Positions 11,308 to 23,800 are shown, counted from the first letter of the stretch. The stretch is DNA of 64,000 bases from Isoetes taiwanensis (GCA_021234155.1 JAJEKV010000011.1:2547294-2611293), one strand, 5' to 3'. Made by a program: numbers and translations. The notes: generated by a model from the letters alone, not told the origin.

Positions 11308-12610
11308 ATACCACGATGCGCATAAGCGCAAGGTAAATGTAGAGACATAGTATATTGAATGATAATTAAGGGCTCTAGACCTTCTCATTTATGATTCAAC
11401 ATAATGGGTGGGCACATGCCCCATAGAGCGTACTAGATAAGCCCATAACTCATTTATGAGTCAACATGAGGGGTGGGCATTTATATAGACATATTGATGA
11501 ACATTTTCTGGAAGGACCGGGCCCATTAAAAGATGTAAATATTGAAAAACGTTTCTAATAAAAAGGATTAGTCGCATAAAACAAAGTCTTTTGGGAGGCT
11601 AAACCAGGTCCTTGAAGACATGATCTAGTTGTGCAAAATACAACTTAGGTTGGGATCATAAATTGTTAAAAAGAACTAGTGATACCATATGTATTCTACC
11701 GTTCTCTTTTGGGGGACCTAGACTTGCCTCTGCTAGCTTTCAAAGTGCTTGAATGAAGATGCATTTATAATGAAGCCAATTTATAAGAAACTTCGCTACC
11801 AAAATCAAATCGTCTAAGGATACCAAGTCACAAAAGAAGAATGTAAACAATTTCTCACCACAATGCATTTCCTTTGAAAAGATGAAGACTTTAAAGTTAT
11901 ATGCTGATGAATATTTCAAGAAGGATTCTCACAAAACAATGTCCTCAACTGCATTAAGTTACATATGACAAGCCATGTCCAAGTCCATGCCCATTGTAGC
12001 TTTTCAAGTTGTGCAAAGCACAATCCTACATTGGTCTGTCATCATACATTTCCAAATATGTATCATAGCTAGTAAAAGTTGTCTATACGAAAAATTCAAT
12101 GATGTACTCCATTAGTTAATTAAATATTGGTATTATCATAATGAGTTTTCCATCACCAATCCAAATCACAAAGAAAAAGTAAGGATCTCATAAACATTTC
12201 TAAGAGGGCCTGGGACCACAAGACAAAGACATAATGAGATGAAGGCTAAAGTTAAATTTGAGTTGCCCGTGGGATGCTATTATTGTTGTTTGTTGTATTA
12301 GCAATGCCACAATAATTGGTTGGTGAATAAGCACTCACACAAAAACATCCTTTAAACACCTAATTTGTAATGACAAAAGATCGAGAAAGAAGGCTTAGGC
12401 GTGGGAGGTATAGAAAGAAGTATACCACAGAGACAACACGGGAATGTGAAGTCCGATTGGAAAAGAAGAAAGTTGCAACAAGCTGCAATAGAAGGCCAAT
12501 ATCGATAAAGATTGGCTGAACACATCCATTATCAAAGCCCATGGAGAGCCCAGTAGGCCACCATAGAAACAGTAAGCAAAATACCCTTCAAATCTTCACT
12601 CTGCAATATG
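11308..12610. other. No gene seen
   Basis: About 1.3 kb of AT-rich sequence with no coding similarity, RNA gene or clear repeat structure. Confidence 0.5.
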
Positions 12611-12650
12611 TAATGTAATGTAATGTAATGTAATGTAATGTAATGTAATG
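12611..12650 (-). repeat. (CATTA)8 tail of the LINE
   Basis: Eight perfect TAATG units on plus, CATTA on minus, lie about 65 bp after the LINE stop codon. Non-L1 LINE clades (CR1, L2, I, RTE) typically end in such short tandem repeats and not poly(A). Confidence 0.8.
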
Positions 12651-12714
12651 TATTAGTCAAACTCTCTTTGGGCCTTGAGAGACCATGGAGCTTCCAAGTA
12701 CAGATTTAAGCAAT

Positions 12715-15700
12715 TTACAGATGTAATAATAAAGAACGATGTGCATCCACCACTTTAAAATATGGACCTAATCTTTGTGGTGACAACTGAAATAAAGATT
12801 TGAAATCGTGCGCTTGAATGCCAAACTTATCTCTTATATCCTTGTAAGCGGGGCAGCTTGCAAAAACATGATGCTCATCCTCAATGCTATCTGTCTCGCA
12901 AACTTTGCCTAGCCTTTTTTCAACCGGGATTTTATACCAGCGTCCTGTCTCCATAGCAAGTCTGTGTGAGCTCGTCCTGTACCTTGCTATGACCTGCTTC
13001 AAATTTTTTGGCATATTAGCATTTAAATAATCTTGACTTTTATGCTCACTACTTGAATTTACATGTGATCTATAATGTATTAGCCGGCTGCCCTGAACCG
13101 CCCATAAGCGCTCAATAGAAAGCTGTTCAAGCAGTGCTCTTGCATCCTCCTTGTTTTCTGGCCAATTCATATCAGTTACTCCCCATTTACTTGCCCAATT
13201 CTTAAGATCATGTAACCACCCCTACTGATCCGAGGACACAAATGCTTGATATGAGATGCGGTCTGACGCTTGATTCCTTACCCTGTTTACAAAATTGATT
13301 GCTTGAAAGAGTGCTTCTAGTTCGAGCGGGAACATCCCTGTTTCATCAAGCATTATTGCGTATGGTGTCTGAACTTTGATACCTAATTCTTCTCGCATGA
13401 ACACCTTTTGCACTGATGCGATCTGCCTCCAGAGCTTAGGTGAGATACTTGGCCCCCAAATCGGTGCACCATAAAGCAAAACCGGCTGCACTAATGTCTT
13501 ATATAGAATCCTTTTAAGCCCCCAATCCGAGAGTGATGCCTTTGAGCATTTTATTAGCATGCTATACAGAGCAGATTTTCCTCCTGTCACTCTTCTCTTG
13601 ATACATTCTTTCCAATTGTATTTTGCAGAAAAATCCAGCCCCAAATACTTATAATTCTCCATATTTCTAACTCTTCTCCACGGTAACAAATGCTGGCCTG
13701 TCCCTTGTTCCAAAAACTATATCTTTGATTTGGATGTGTTTACCCGCATTGTCTTCTTCTCACAAAAGGACTCCAAGATGTCCAGGAGATCTTGCAATGC
13801 TTTCTGCTTGCTTGCAACCAAGACCACGTCATCAGCATATAGCAACAATTGGATCAGATACATACCCAATTTCGTCCCTGCTAAGGAGCGAGCACGCATC
13901 CATTCTTCCAATTCCTCTATGAAAAGACCAAACAACGTTGGTGACAATGGGCATCCCTGGCGCACTCCTATGATATTCTTGACTGTTGTATCCAAATCAT
14001 ATGATAATTTGATAAGCACTTCAGAATAGAGCTGCGAAATAGCACTGACCATCTCTGCTGGTACTCCAATTCGTGTCATTCTTTCACCTAGTTCTCTTCG
14101 CGGAACAGTATCAAATGCCTTAGCAAAATCTATGAATGCCACATATAATACCTTGTTTGGTTTTTTAGCTTTCTCAACAAGCACACGCAATGTTAGTGCA
14201 TGATCAAGAGTATTATGTCCTCCTCTAAAACTTGCTTGGCAGAAAGATCATTTGTTATTTGCCTCTGCCCATATGCTCAGTTTGCATTCCAGTAAACTGC
14301 CTAATATTTTGGCATAGACACTCCCAATTAGTGTAGTTCTGTAATTGCTTGCATCCCTTTTGACCCCTAATTTATGGATTGGATGGACACGGTTCATCTT
14401 CCAATTGTCTGGCAATCCTTGTCTGATGCACCCATTTAGCAGTTTTGTGAGAAAAGATACCGTCCTCTGCCCTCCCTATTTGAGCAATTCCACACACAGT
14501 CCTTCTAAATCTTGTGCTTTATTTTTCTCCATATCTGTGATAACAACCTTTACTTCTACCTCTGTAAACAAATCAATCTGTGTGGCTAAAATCTGCATGC
14601 AACCTGCGCCTTCTTTACTATAAATATCTTGCACTAATTTTAGCAATGCCTCTGTTTTTAAATTTTGCTTTTCTGATCTTCCCTTCAACGTTGTCCAAAA
14701 GGTTTTTGGGCTTTTTTTGAGTTTCTCACTAAGCTCTATTTGCCTTTGCTTGTAGAATGTGCGCTTTTTATTTCGCAGCAAGTTCTTGTACCATGTGGGT
14801 TTGTAAATACAATTCTGTGGCAGTTTCATTCTTGCAACATTGCATTCTGCATCCCACCAAGCATTACACGGTTTACCTTTTATAGGTTTCTTCGTGTAAC
14901 CAAATACATCTCCAGCAGCTTGATGAATGAGATGAGTAAACGGCCTTGCATCTACATTCAAATCTCCTGTCCAACTGGCATGTTCAAGGAGTGCTTCGAT
15001 TCTCTTTTTGTAATTTTTACTTGCTTTATAATCAATCTTCAACCTCGGATGAAAAGTAGGATGTTGAATTTCAGATTTTTGCATATGCTTTATCAATAAG
15101 TGCAGGGGCTTATGATCAGATTCTGGTAGCTTCTCACCAATGTAAAAATCTTGAACGATGTCAAGACTCTTTGCCATGAAATAATCAACTACACTTGCTC
15201 CAGAATGATTGAGACATGTGAACCCCTTCGATTCTGGAAAGCACACTATACCATTAAGAATCTTCAAATTGCTAACCGTATTGAGCTCTAAAAGGGATTC
15301 ACCCATACTATTGGAGGTTTTGTCTTCAGAAAATCTTTGAAAATCCGAATCTTCTTTCTCATGTAATTGGACATCTGTGATGTCTTCATAAACAGTGGAT
15401 TGCTGGCAGCCTGTGCGGGCATTAAAATCACCCAATATAAGTACTTCACCTTGTGAACTATACCTCAAAGTATCTACACAAAGATTCTGAAACGGATCTT
15501 CCTTGTCCATGTCTCTTCTATCATAAATTTTCGCATTGCTTGGTGCAAAATAGCATATAGCTATAAATATATCACTTCTTATTCCCTCTATTTTCAGCCA
15601 CATATACTGTTTGTTAATATCTGATTTCAAGACTTGAAGCTTTTGTGTAAAACAGTCTTTGCTGTAAATCCCTATTCCTCCAAAACCACGGCCTACCCCT

Positions 15701-15867
15701 GTTTTCTTCTCATTCCATATGTGATCTACCACCACATAACCTGGGATGTCCGGTAATGGGCGGGTTTGATGTTCCCATGTCTCAACGAAGAACAGCAGAT
15801 CATGTTGCTTCCAGACTCCATAAGTGGCTGCTACTTTATCCTGGCTCAATCCATGAGAATTCCACAT
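12715..15867 (-). pseudogene. LINE ORF2: endonuclease and reverse transcriptase
   Basis: This is the replication protein of the LINE. The N-terminal APE-type endonuclease shows MWNSHGL, ETWEHQ, LILGDFNARTG, SVVDYFMA and ESDHKPLH. A linker leads into the reverse transcriptase with NYR, FRGGHNTLDHA, VAFIDFAKAFDTV, GVRQGCPLSPTLF and the catalytic LLYADDVVL near 13825. The C-terminus has a Cys/His cluster (CETDSIEDEHHVFASCPAY) near 12880. All segments share one frame over about 1050 codons, interrupted only by in-frame stops at 14476-14478, near 14248, at 13717-13719 and at 13222-13224. There is no frameshift. The first ATG (15867) sits in MWNSHGL; the true start may be a few codons upstream. Confidence 0.9.
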
Positions 15868-15891
15868 ACCAATCCTCAAGGCCCCGAGTCC

Positions 15892-16609
15892 CTAATTGCG
15901 CTTCTTGCTTGTTACTATTGCTTTGCCGCTGTGATCTAAGTAAGCCACATATCCTGCCTCCCGTGCCTCTTTGATTCTTGCCCATTCTTTCTTCCTAACT
16001 TCTAATTGTGCCGGGGTCAGATCCAAATCCAACCAGATTTTTTTACCTTTTAGAGCACTTCAATTTTGAAGGACTCTATCTCTTACTTCCTTGCTACGAA
16101 ATTTAACCATGATTGGCCGGTTATGGAATCCTGGCTTACCTAATCTTCTCCCAGATATGAACTGAGGCTCGTGAAGGTGCATAGTATCATTAAAGAAATG
16201 AATAAGCATTTCGTTTAAGTTCTCACCTTCGTCTTCTAGAATGCCTGAAATCTTTAAATTACGTGCTCTTGCCTCTTGGTCTGCTTGCTCAGCTGTGATA
16301 TGGGCTTGATATCTGCCCTTTTGTTGTTTCTGCTACCAACGAAGCAAGCTTGGCCTCTAATTCTTGAATCTGCATGGAATAATCAGGGGATGGTCTCTGA
16401 AGGGATGCTGCCATTTCGGAACTTTGCATCTTCAATGTTGAATTCTGCTCCACTACATTATCCAATTGCTTTTTCATTCCCTGAACTTCTGTTTTCAAGC
16501 TAAGGACTTTAAATTTAAGTTCGTGGATCAAAGATATGAGATGCGCAGAGTCTCCCTCATATTCGATCAGGTCTCCCTTGCTGGGAGACCCTTTCTTCTT
16601 CGGTGGCAT
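15892..16609 (-). pseudogene. LINE ORF1: coiled-coil RNA-binding protein
   Basis: This is a nucleic-acid chaperone type ORF1 protein. From ATG 16609 it begins MPPKKKGSPSKGD, followed by a heptad-rich coiled coil (about 16420-16540). An RRM-like region then reads ARARNLKISGILEDEGE, GRRLGKPG and PIMVKFRSKEVRDRVL, close in style to L1-type ORF1 proteins. A frameshift lies near 16305 and a TGA near 16057. It ends at TAG 15892-15894, directly ahead of ORF2. The stop and ORF2 start are only about 25 bp apart, so ORF2 would be reached by reinitiation or a similar route. Confidence 0.78.
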
Positions 16610-16790
16610 GTACAGCCTACGAATAAACTTCCAGAAGTCCGCCTGCACTTACTTTCTTAATCCGTTCTGATTCATGTTACAAATGTAATATGATTCTATT
16701 TATACTACTATATTCCATTTGCAAACTAGATTACATCTACCCTCTACAGACGTACAACTAATGCCTGGCATTGCTGGGCACACGTTTCTA

Positions 16791-16900
16791 TAGAATAGAA
16801 TAGAATAGAATAGAATAGAATAGAATAGAATAGAATAGAATAGAATAGAATAGAATAGAATAGAATAGAATAGAATAGAATAGAATAGAATAGAATAGAA
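16791..16900. repeat. (TAGAA)22 microsatellite
   Basis: There are 22 perfect tandem TAGAA units. Long open frames on the minus strand here (ILFYS repeats) are only a product of the repeat. Confidence 0.97.
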
Positions 16901-19228
16901 TATAGAGCAGAATGCCAGTTGCAAAATATTGAAACAATGGCACCAAGATTACAATTAATTTGAATTGTTACATGTGTGAATTGTGGTTGTGGATTATGTA
17001 AATGTGTTATTTGGTGCAACTTATCACTTCATATATAATTCAGTTTGTCATTTTCCTTTGTTTTTGTCCCTGGCTAATATTTCTGCGCCGCAATCTATTG
17101 TAACGGTTATCTGCCACGTATTTTTTGAAACAATATCCTGCTCCGACGCTTCCGACGCCTGGCAACGACCTATACTGTGCTCCCACGATGGCTATGGCGA
17201 TTGCTTCGTCTAAAAAGCTTTGATGCTGGCAGAGCAACTAGATTCGAGGAAGAAGCTCTGACCCAGGCGACCATGGCATGAGCATCTAAGCTCCTTAAAC
17301 GAAGCAGATGCAGAGGATTCTGCCTGTTCTTCTTCTTGGATCGCTGGATTGGATAAACCTGATAAAACTTTGCAGCAAGCAATCTGGTACTATAATCTGG
17401 CGGTACTATAATCTGGCGATTTCTGCAAAAGAACGCATCAAAAAATTTGAAAATTACAAGGGCGAAAGGGTTGCAGTATCTTCTTTTCCGCGGCACTCTG
17501 GGATGGATCGAATGACTTCTAATCCATCATGCTGCCATTGAATCCATCATGCATTCTTTGTTGAATCGAAGGCAGGGGCAAGAGGCAGAGGCATAGGCGG
17601 GTTACCTCTTGGTTATTTCTTGCAAAACCTTTGAAGCAGCCACGCTAAAGCTCCATTGAAGCTCCGCAACCTGCAGGGCTTCTACTAGCTCACAAAATGC
17701 AAGCGATTTAACTCTAAGCTAACGTCTAGCAGTTTAGAGTCTTCTAAACAAAATGACAAAATCTTATCTGAGAGGGTTGAATCCAACTGTAGAACCGAAC
17801 AATCCCTTTGCCTCCCCAGGAATCTGGATAGACCGGTTAAATTAAAGTGAGCTGGGGATTTAAATCCGGATGGCGTTCTCTGCATGGTGCGCTGAGCTTT
17901 GCTTTTGCAGGTACAGATTTGCTGTTGGATTTTTGCAGGTACAGATTTGCGCCATGGCTGGGCCTGGAAGCTATTGTAATTCTGAGGGATACTGGGTGAT
18001 GGTATCTCCTTTTTGAGGTTCCATTGCTTTTCTCAACCTATTTATTTTCAACCTATCGATTTAACGCTCTAATTATTGTTTATTCCAAGTGGCCAATAGA
18101 CAAAGAACAACTAAGTTACTAACAGCTAACTTAAATAGGTTCCAATGTGAGTCGTGCGTTAAGCATTGCTATTTGAAATTGTTGGATGTGCCTAGAAAAT
18201 GGAAAGTCACTTAAAAAAAATATTCCAAGTTGCCATTAGACAAAGAACAACTAAGATATGTTCCAATCTTGAGTCATGCGTTAAGCATTGCCATTTGAAA
18301 TTATTGGATGTGCCTAAAAAATGGAAAGTCGATTTGTTTTTCAATATTGATGCAATATGTAGAAGATGATTAAGAAAATAAGAAAATTGATTTGATTCTC
18401 TAAATAGAAGGTGTGGAAAAGAGAAATGTTCGCGGCGGCCTTGGCCGCCGCGATAAATTTCTTGTAGTAGATAAGTTGCTTTACACACAACAAACTACCT
18501 AGAATGTAGTTGAAATGCATGATATTGCCAAGTGTGAACTTTTGAGCAATTGGATATACGTTATTACAAAACATGAGTTCACAATGGCATGGAACAATGA
18601 CATGCTTCTATCATTAACAAGTTTCCAACTTTGCCTATGTAAACAACGATAGAAAGTTTTGGACCATAATATCCAAATATAATGCAACGTTGCGTTTTGC
18701 TAGAGTGATACCACAATAGTAGCAACACTACAATAAAATTCATCTTATCTTATCTTATCTTACAATATTGACATTATTAGTGTTCAACTTCATAACATTC
18801 CTGTGGACATATTATATTTCAATATTAGTGTTTCACCGAGGATGACGAATCCAATCCATCATTTACAATGTGTTATCTTATGTCCAGCCTCACAAAGAGT
18901 TATAGACTTTAGCTATAGTTATAGACTTTGACTATAGCCTTACCTCAAAATATGCTCAACTTAACCTTTCCTCATTCTGACTTGCTATGGACATGCACTA
19001 CTCAAAGCTCAAAAGGATAGAGATGCACTACTCGAATGGAGCTAGGTTTCTTTTAAAAGGTTGTTAAGGCTTTCAAAAGTTTTTATTATAATAAAACGCT
19101 AAAAAGTTAGATTATTACTGCAAGCTTTTCTAATTGCGGCCAAAACATTTACATTTACAGGCAGACGTTATGGTTCACAAAATACACTCTAGGACTATGC
19201 ATAAAATATAACAATAATACATGTAGAA
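16901..19228. other. No gene; tandem duplication and palindrome
   Basis: I see no coding similarity. A diverged direct duplication of about 135 bp starts near 18081 and near 18220; both copies contain AGACAAAGAACAACTAAG and GCGTTAAGCATTGC. A GC-rich palindrome lies at 18431-18452 and a short (TCTTA)4 run at about 18743-18763. Confidence 0.5.
18431..18452. repeat. GC-rich near-perfect palindrome
   Basis: CGCGGCGGCC and GGCCGCCGCG are exact inverted copies separated by TT. The surrounding sequence is AT-rich, so it stands out. Its function is unknown. Confidence 0.85.
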
Positions 19229-19775
19229 TCATCGGGAAAGGCAATGCGTGGCGATCCATTGTTGATGGATCTCCAAAGCCGTTTCTAATACCTTGTCGAC
19301 GATGTGGTTGCAGCGATGGCTCATTAGAGATACAGAAATTGTAGCACCTATGGCAGAACCCACAATCGGAACAGAGTCTGCAGCAGCTTCAAACCCAATT
19401 TCTACAGCTACCTTGGCAAGCAGATGGCCAGCCATATCGTTACCAACTATAAGCGCACCTTCTTTTCCAGCATTTGTTCTGCTTGTATCAATCAGACCTA
19501 CTATGATCAGCAATCTCGCAATAAAGCCCTTCACTTCTTCATACGTCAAATATCCTGATAATAACCCAAACGGAACCACTGCTCCTGCAACAACATGCTT
19601 TGAGAATGCTTTTCAGCTTGTCTCTCTTCCTCATTGTCCTATAGGGTGCCAGAGCCTTTTCCGTTTCCTCTTTGGCATAGCTGTATAGCGCGTTTTGGTC
19701 ACGACCCACATTTGCTGCTCGGGTTTGATAACGGTGTTGCCAATCTTCAGCCAGATAAATTTCAGCCTCGCCCAT
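19229..19775 (-). pseudogene. Unrecognised protein-like gene fragment
   Basis: I do not recognise this family. From an ATG at 19775 it reads MGEAEIYLAEDWQHRY, then AKEETEKALAPYRTMRKRDK. After a frame change near 19590, at a possible TTGTTGCAG acceptor, a hydrophobic part continues: LLSGYLTYEEVKGFIARLL, ALIVGNDMAGHLLAK, GFEAAADSVPIVGSAIGAT and HRCNHIVDKVLE, ending at 19229. The Gly/Ala-rich hydrophobic helix-like stretches suggest membrane contact or a helical bundle. Codon-level continuity suggests real coding origin. It could be the C-terminal part of a longer gene together with 20247-20627. Confidence 0.5.
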
Positions 19776-20009
19776 TTTAGATACAGACGTCTTATTATTG
19801 TACACGAAGAATGTAAGTTAGAAAAGCTGAGGCTGGCAAGCAATGGAGCGCACTCCTTTGATCACTAGCATGCATTGCCAGTTTATGGACATTTTGATTT
19901 TGGACCTGTGGTTTCCACAAGTTTATAAGATAAGGTTTATATGGTTTGTAATAAGCGTGGATCTTATTATTCTTGCTCTTCTTCGTTTCAAATGTCCCTA
20001 CCATCTTAC

Positions 20010-20280
20010 CAACATGCCTAGTTGTATACCATCTTCCATACATGCTTAGTTGTATTGTCCTAGTTGTATACCATCTTAACTAGTAGTTATATATCATCTT
20101 CCAGCCATGCCTAGTTGTATTGCTAGTTGTATACCATCTTAACTAGTTGTATACCATCTTCCAAACATGCCTAGTTGTATTGTCCTAGTTGTATACCATC
20201 TTAACTAGTTGTATACCATCTTCCAAACATGCCTAGTTGTATTGTCCTAGTTGTACACCATTGTATACCATCTTCCAAAC
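20010..20280 (-). repeat. Tandem repeat with GGAAGATGGTATACAACTAG
   Basis: About four to five imperfect units of roughly 60 bp share GATGGTATACAACTAG on the minus strand. The first unit overlaps the end of the open frame at 20247-20627 (residues FGRWYTM), so the array seems to have expanded from that sequence. Confidence 0.75.
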
Positions 20281-20627
20281 ACGGCATCAAGCTGAGGTAG
20301 ATCAGCTTCTTCAAGTTTTTTTAGGCAATTAGGCAAGTTGTCGTCCTTGACAAAAATGATCAGAGCATCTGCAAGAATGAAGACCCACTTACCTTGACTT
20401 GACCTGAAGGTATAATAAGCAAGGTGACAAAGAAATATAGCAAGCCCTCTAATAGCAACACGATACAAGATGCTCTTCCAGAAAAATCTTTGACCTAGTA
20501 GGCGTGGACCTGGTCCTTTATTTTCCAAATAAGCAAGAAGCAAGCACATTCTTGGAGGAATGAATTCAACCAAACCTCCTTGAACCCCCTTCCACATGTC
20601 CTTAACTTCTGTTTTTGTGGCTTGCAT
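20247..20627 (-). CDS. Unrecognised 126-residue open frame
   Basis: The ATG at 20627 starts MQATKTEVKDMWKGVQGG. The rest is mixed, with a hydrophobic stretch (AIRGLAIFLCHLAYYTF) and KWVFILADALIIFVKD. I recognise no family. The composition looks protein-like, and it may be an upstream exon of the segment at 19229-19775. Its end runs into the tandem repeat, so the true C-terminus or splice site is unknown. It could also be non-coding. Confidence 0.35.
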   Translation of the reverse strand: MQATKTEVKDMWKGVQGGLVEFIPPRMCLLLAYLENKGPGPRLLGQRFFWKSILYRVAIRGLAIFLCHLAYYTFRSSQGKWVFILADALIIFVKDDNLPNCLKKLEEADLPQLDAVFGRWYTMVYN

Positions 20628-20881
20628 CGCTTTTACGTATTTGTACGATGACTTTACAAATAGTCATGACCAAAGGGAAGGATAGGGAACCCAAGGCTTA
20701 TTTCCTGTACGATGTATGTGGTCCAGTAAGATTGGTAAGATCGTTGCTATACACTCTCTATAGTAATCTTGTAGCCCAAAATCATTTTTAAATTCTGCCC
20801 ATCCACATTAAGTCCAATGCAAACATGAATAAGAGCATTATAGTAAAGCACCAAGGTATCCTCAAGTTCAGCACTTGGACC

Positions 20882-23800
20882 ATGGCCTCCTACCTTCTCC
20901 ATGGCACACTTCAAGTCACCATCAACAAAGCTATCCATCTTACTGACAAAAATCGTCACACGGGAAGAGCTCCAAGATTTCTTTGCAAGGTAAGGATGTA
21001 AAGATGTTTTTGATTCAACATTTTGAATGTTTCATATGCTAATTTTGTACCTTAACAATTGATAGGTAGTGGAAGGCATAGAGGAAAGAATTGGGCATGG
21101 CAAGGGTGAAAGCAGGCTGTATGCTACCATAGCTCTTGATAGTTGTCGAGTGGGGCGGACACATACTGCCCAGCATGAACCAGTCAATCCAGTATGGGAT
21201 GAGACTTTGCGCATCCATTGTGCTCATGAGGTTTCTAACATTGTCATTAATGTGAAGGAAGATTTAAGTGTAGGTTCTGTTATAATAGGAGAAGCTAACA
21301 TCCCTATAAAGAGTATTATTTCTGGAGCCAAAGTTGATAATTGGTATGATCTCTATGATGGCAGTAAAAACAAGCTCAAGGGCGGAAGCAAGCTTCATGT
21401 TTCTTTAGTTTTTACCTGTGCAGAAAAGGAACCTTCCTCAGGCCTGAGGATCAGCAAGAGCTTGGAATTTACAGGAGTTCCATTCACATACTTCAAGCAA
21501 CATAGGGGGTGCAAAGTCACATTGTATCAAGATGCACATATGTACGATAATTTCCTTCCACCTATATAAACCTTGCATTTGGCAAGGTATATGAGCCCAA
21601 AAAGTGTTGGCAAGATATGTATGATGCTATGTATAATGCTAAGCATATTATATACATCACGGGCTGGTCAGTTCATACAGAAGTGTTGATGGTCAGTGGC
21701 GATCTGGAGTTACAAGTACATCAAAATTAGGTGAGCTCTTAAAGCGAAGGCTGCCATGGGAGTTGCGATTGTAAAACTTCTAATTTGGGATGACAAAACT
21801 TACGTTTTAAACCTCAAAGGCAGCAATTCTTCTACACTTCAAAAGTTAAGCTTGGGCGTGATGAAGACACGTGATGAAGAAACTCTAGATTACTTTAGTA
21901 ACTTCGGTTTGTGAAATGCGAGAAAATGTCCTCGAAATCCGGGCGATGCCTTTAGAAAGGCAAAAGGGTTTGGTGGGTTTCTCTTATCACCGGAGGGCGA
22001 GTTATTGTGGATGTTCGATAGTGGACTCAAAAACAAGCAATCGTAGAATAATAAGCTTTATTGGTGGCCTGGACCTATGTGGTGGAAGATATGACACTCA
22101 AGATCATTCTCTCTTCCACACTCTCAACACGACTCATAAGAAAGATTTCTACCAGCCATGCTTTCCAAAAGCTGATCTAGCTTTTGGTGGTCCTAGAGAA
22201 CCATGGCATGACATTCATGCCAAAATAGAGGGCCCAGCTGCTTGGGACATTCTTGACAATTTTGAGCAAAGATGGAAAATGCAAGTGGATACAGACCTTT
22301 ATCCTATCAAAAAGCTTAAGCACATAGAATCACCAGATTCTGCGATAGTAGACTCTGAAGCAGATTCCTGGAATGTACAGATTTTTAGGTCGATTGATAC
22401 GGACCGCCGTATTTAGAGTCCGGGATGTGGTGTTTCCAGACTTTTTTTGTGGTGTTTCCGGCCACCCGTTATCAGCCACTGCGCACTTCACAGTTTCAAG
22501 CCCAGAATCAACTGTTTTGGGTCATTTTTTGCTTGATCCGGCCCTATCTGAGCTCAAATCACTTCCTCTCTTCATCAAACTAGTGTTAAAGAGGAAGACA
22601 AAGCGATTGGAAGGGCTTTTGAAGCATTTCAAGCCCTCCAGGGAGCTGCAAGAAGGATCCTACCAAAGATTTTGGCTCCGCCGCGCAGTTTCGCGCTTGG
22701 TTTTTGGCCAGAAATACCACATTTTTGGCCAGAAACACCACTTTTTTTTGGCCAGAAACACCACTTTTTTGGCCGGAAATACCACTTGGCTGATATCGGA
22801 TAGCCGGAAACACCACAAAAAAAGGCCAGAAACACCACATCCCGGACTCTATATACGAGCGTCCGATTGATACAGGCTCTGTAGCAGGACTTGAAACCAC
22901 GCCAACAGAAAAAACACAAAGGGGACTGGTTAATGGCAAAGCATCCTTAATAGACAAAAGCATCCAAGATGCCTATGTTCATGCAATTCGCCATGCAAAG
23001 AATTTCTTTTACATAGAGAACCAGTATTTCATAGGAAGCTCTTTCGCCTGGGTTTCACATAAAAATGCAGGAGCCTTAAATATAATCCCAAGAGAAATAG
23101 CATTGAATGTAAGCAAGATTGAGGCTGGAGAACGCTTTGCAGCATATATTGTCATCGCAATGTGAACAGAAGGTGATCCCCATAGTTCCAAGATGCAACA
23201 TATTTTACAGCTTCAGACTAGAACGATAGAGATGATGTACAAGATACAGATGTCTGGCATGAACCCAAAGGATTACCTGTCCTTCTTTTGCTTAGGAAAT
23301 CGAGAGCCAAAGATTGGGGGCGAATATGTTGCTCCCGTAGTGCGGATCCCGAGTCGGTTACATGGCAGCTCAAGTAAATCGCCGATTCATGTTCTCGTTC
23401 ATTCCAAATTGATGATAGGTAAAATATGATTTTTTTTTTTGCAAAATATCTCCCTTGTCTAGTGTTGTTTCCTAATGCCCCCCCCCCCTTTGTTTTTTCC
23501 CCTAGTTGATGATGAATACATAATTGTTGGATCTGCCAACATTAACCAGCGCTCTATGGATGGCGGTCGTGATACAGAAATTGCTATGGGGGCTTATCAA
23601 CCATCTCAAATCACATCCAAAGATCGACCACCACGTGGGGAAGTGCATGGATTCAGAATGGCTCTCTGGTATGAGCATCTTGGTGCCCTCGATGAGGAGT
23701 TTTTACAACCCCATGATTTAAAATGTCTATGAAAAGTCAACATGATTTCAGATAGGTTGTGGAGGTTCTTCACAGATTCTACCATTACAAATCTTCATGG

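Larger units (their letters stand above)
12611..16680 (-). mobile_element. Non-LTR retrotransposon (LINE) with two ORFs
   Basis: On the minus strand the order is an ORF1 with coiled coil and RNA-binding region (15892-16609), an ORF2 with endonuclease and reverse transcriptase (12715-15867), a short 3' UTR and a (CATTA)8 tail. The element is nearly full length; the 5' edge near 16680 is approximate and I found no certain target duplication. ORF2 has no RNase H domain that I recognise. The tail and the endonuclease wording GDFNARTG suggest an L2/CR1-like clade and not plant L1, which is an inference. Confidence 0.85.

Noticed and set aside
13222-14478. LINE stops as a recoded or edited genuine gene
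   Set aside because: A single degenerate copy with an ORF1 frameshift is more simply a dead LINE; nuclear stop-codon editing is not expected.
16741-16785. A third Helitron 3' end (CCTGGCATTGCTGGGCAC, minus strand)
   Set aside because: The hairpin is imperfect, the end reads TTAG and not CTRR, the subterminal sequence does not match the two good Helitrons, and no matching 5' end was found.
16700-17019. Minus-strand open frames rich in ILFYS repeats
   Set aside because: They only translate the (TAGAA)22 microsatellite.
20747-20959. Minus-strand frame MTIFVSKMDSFVDGD
   Set aside because: Antisense of the PLD first exon, which has clear homology and a donor on plus.
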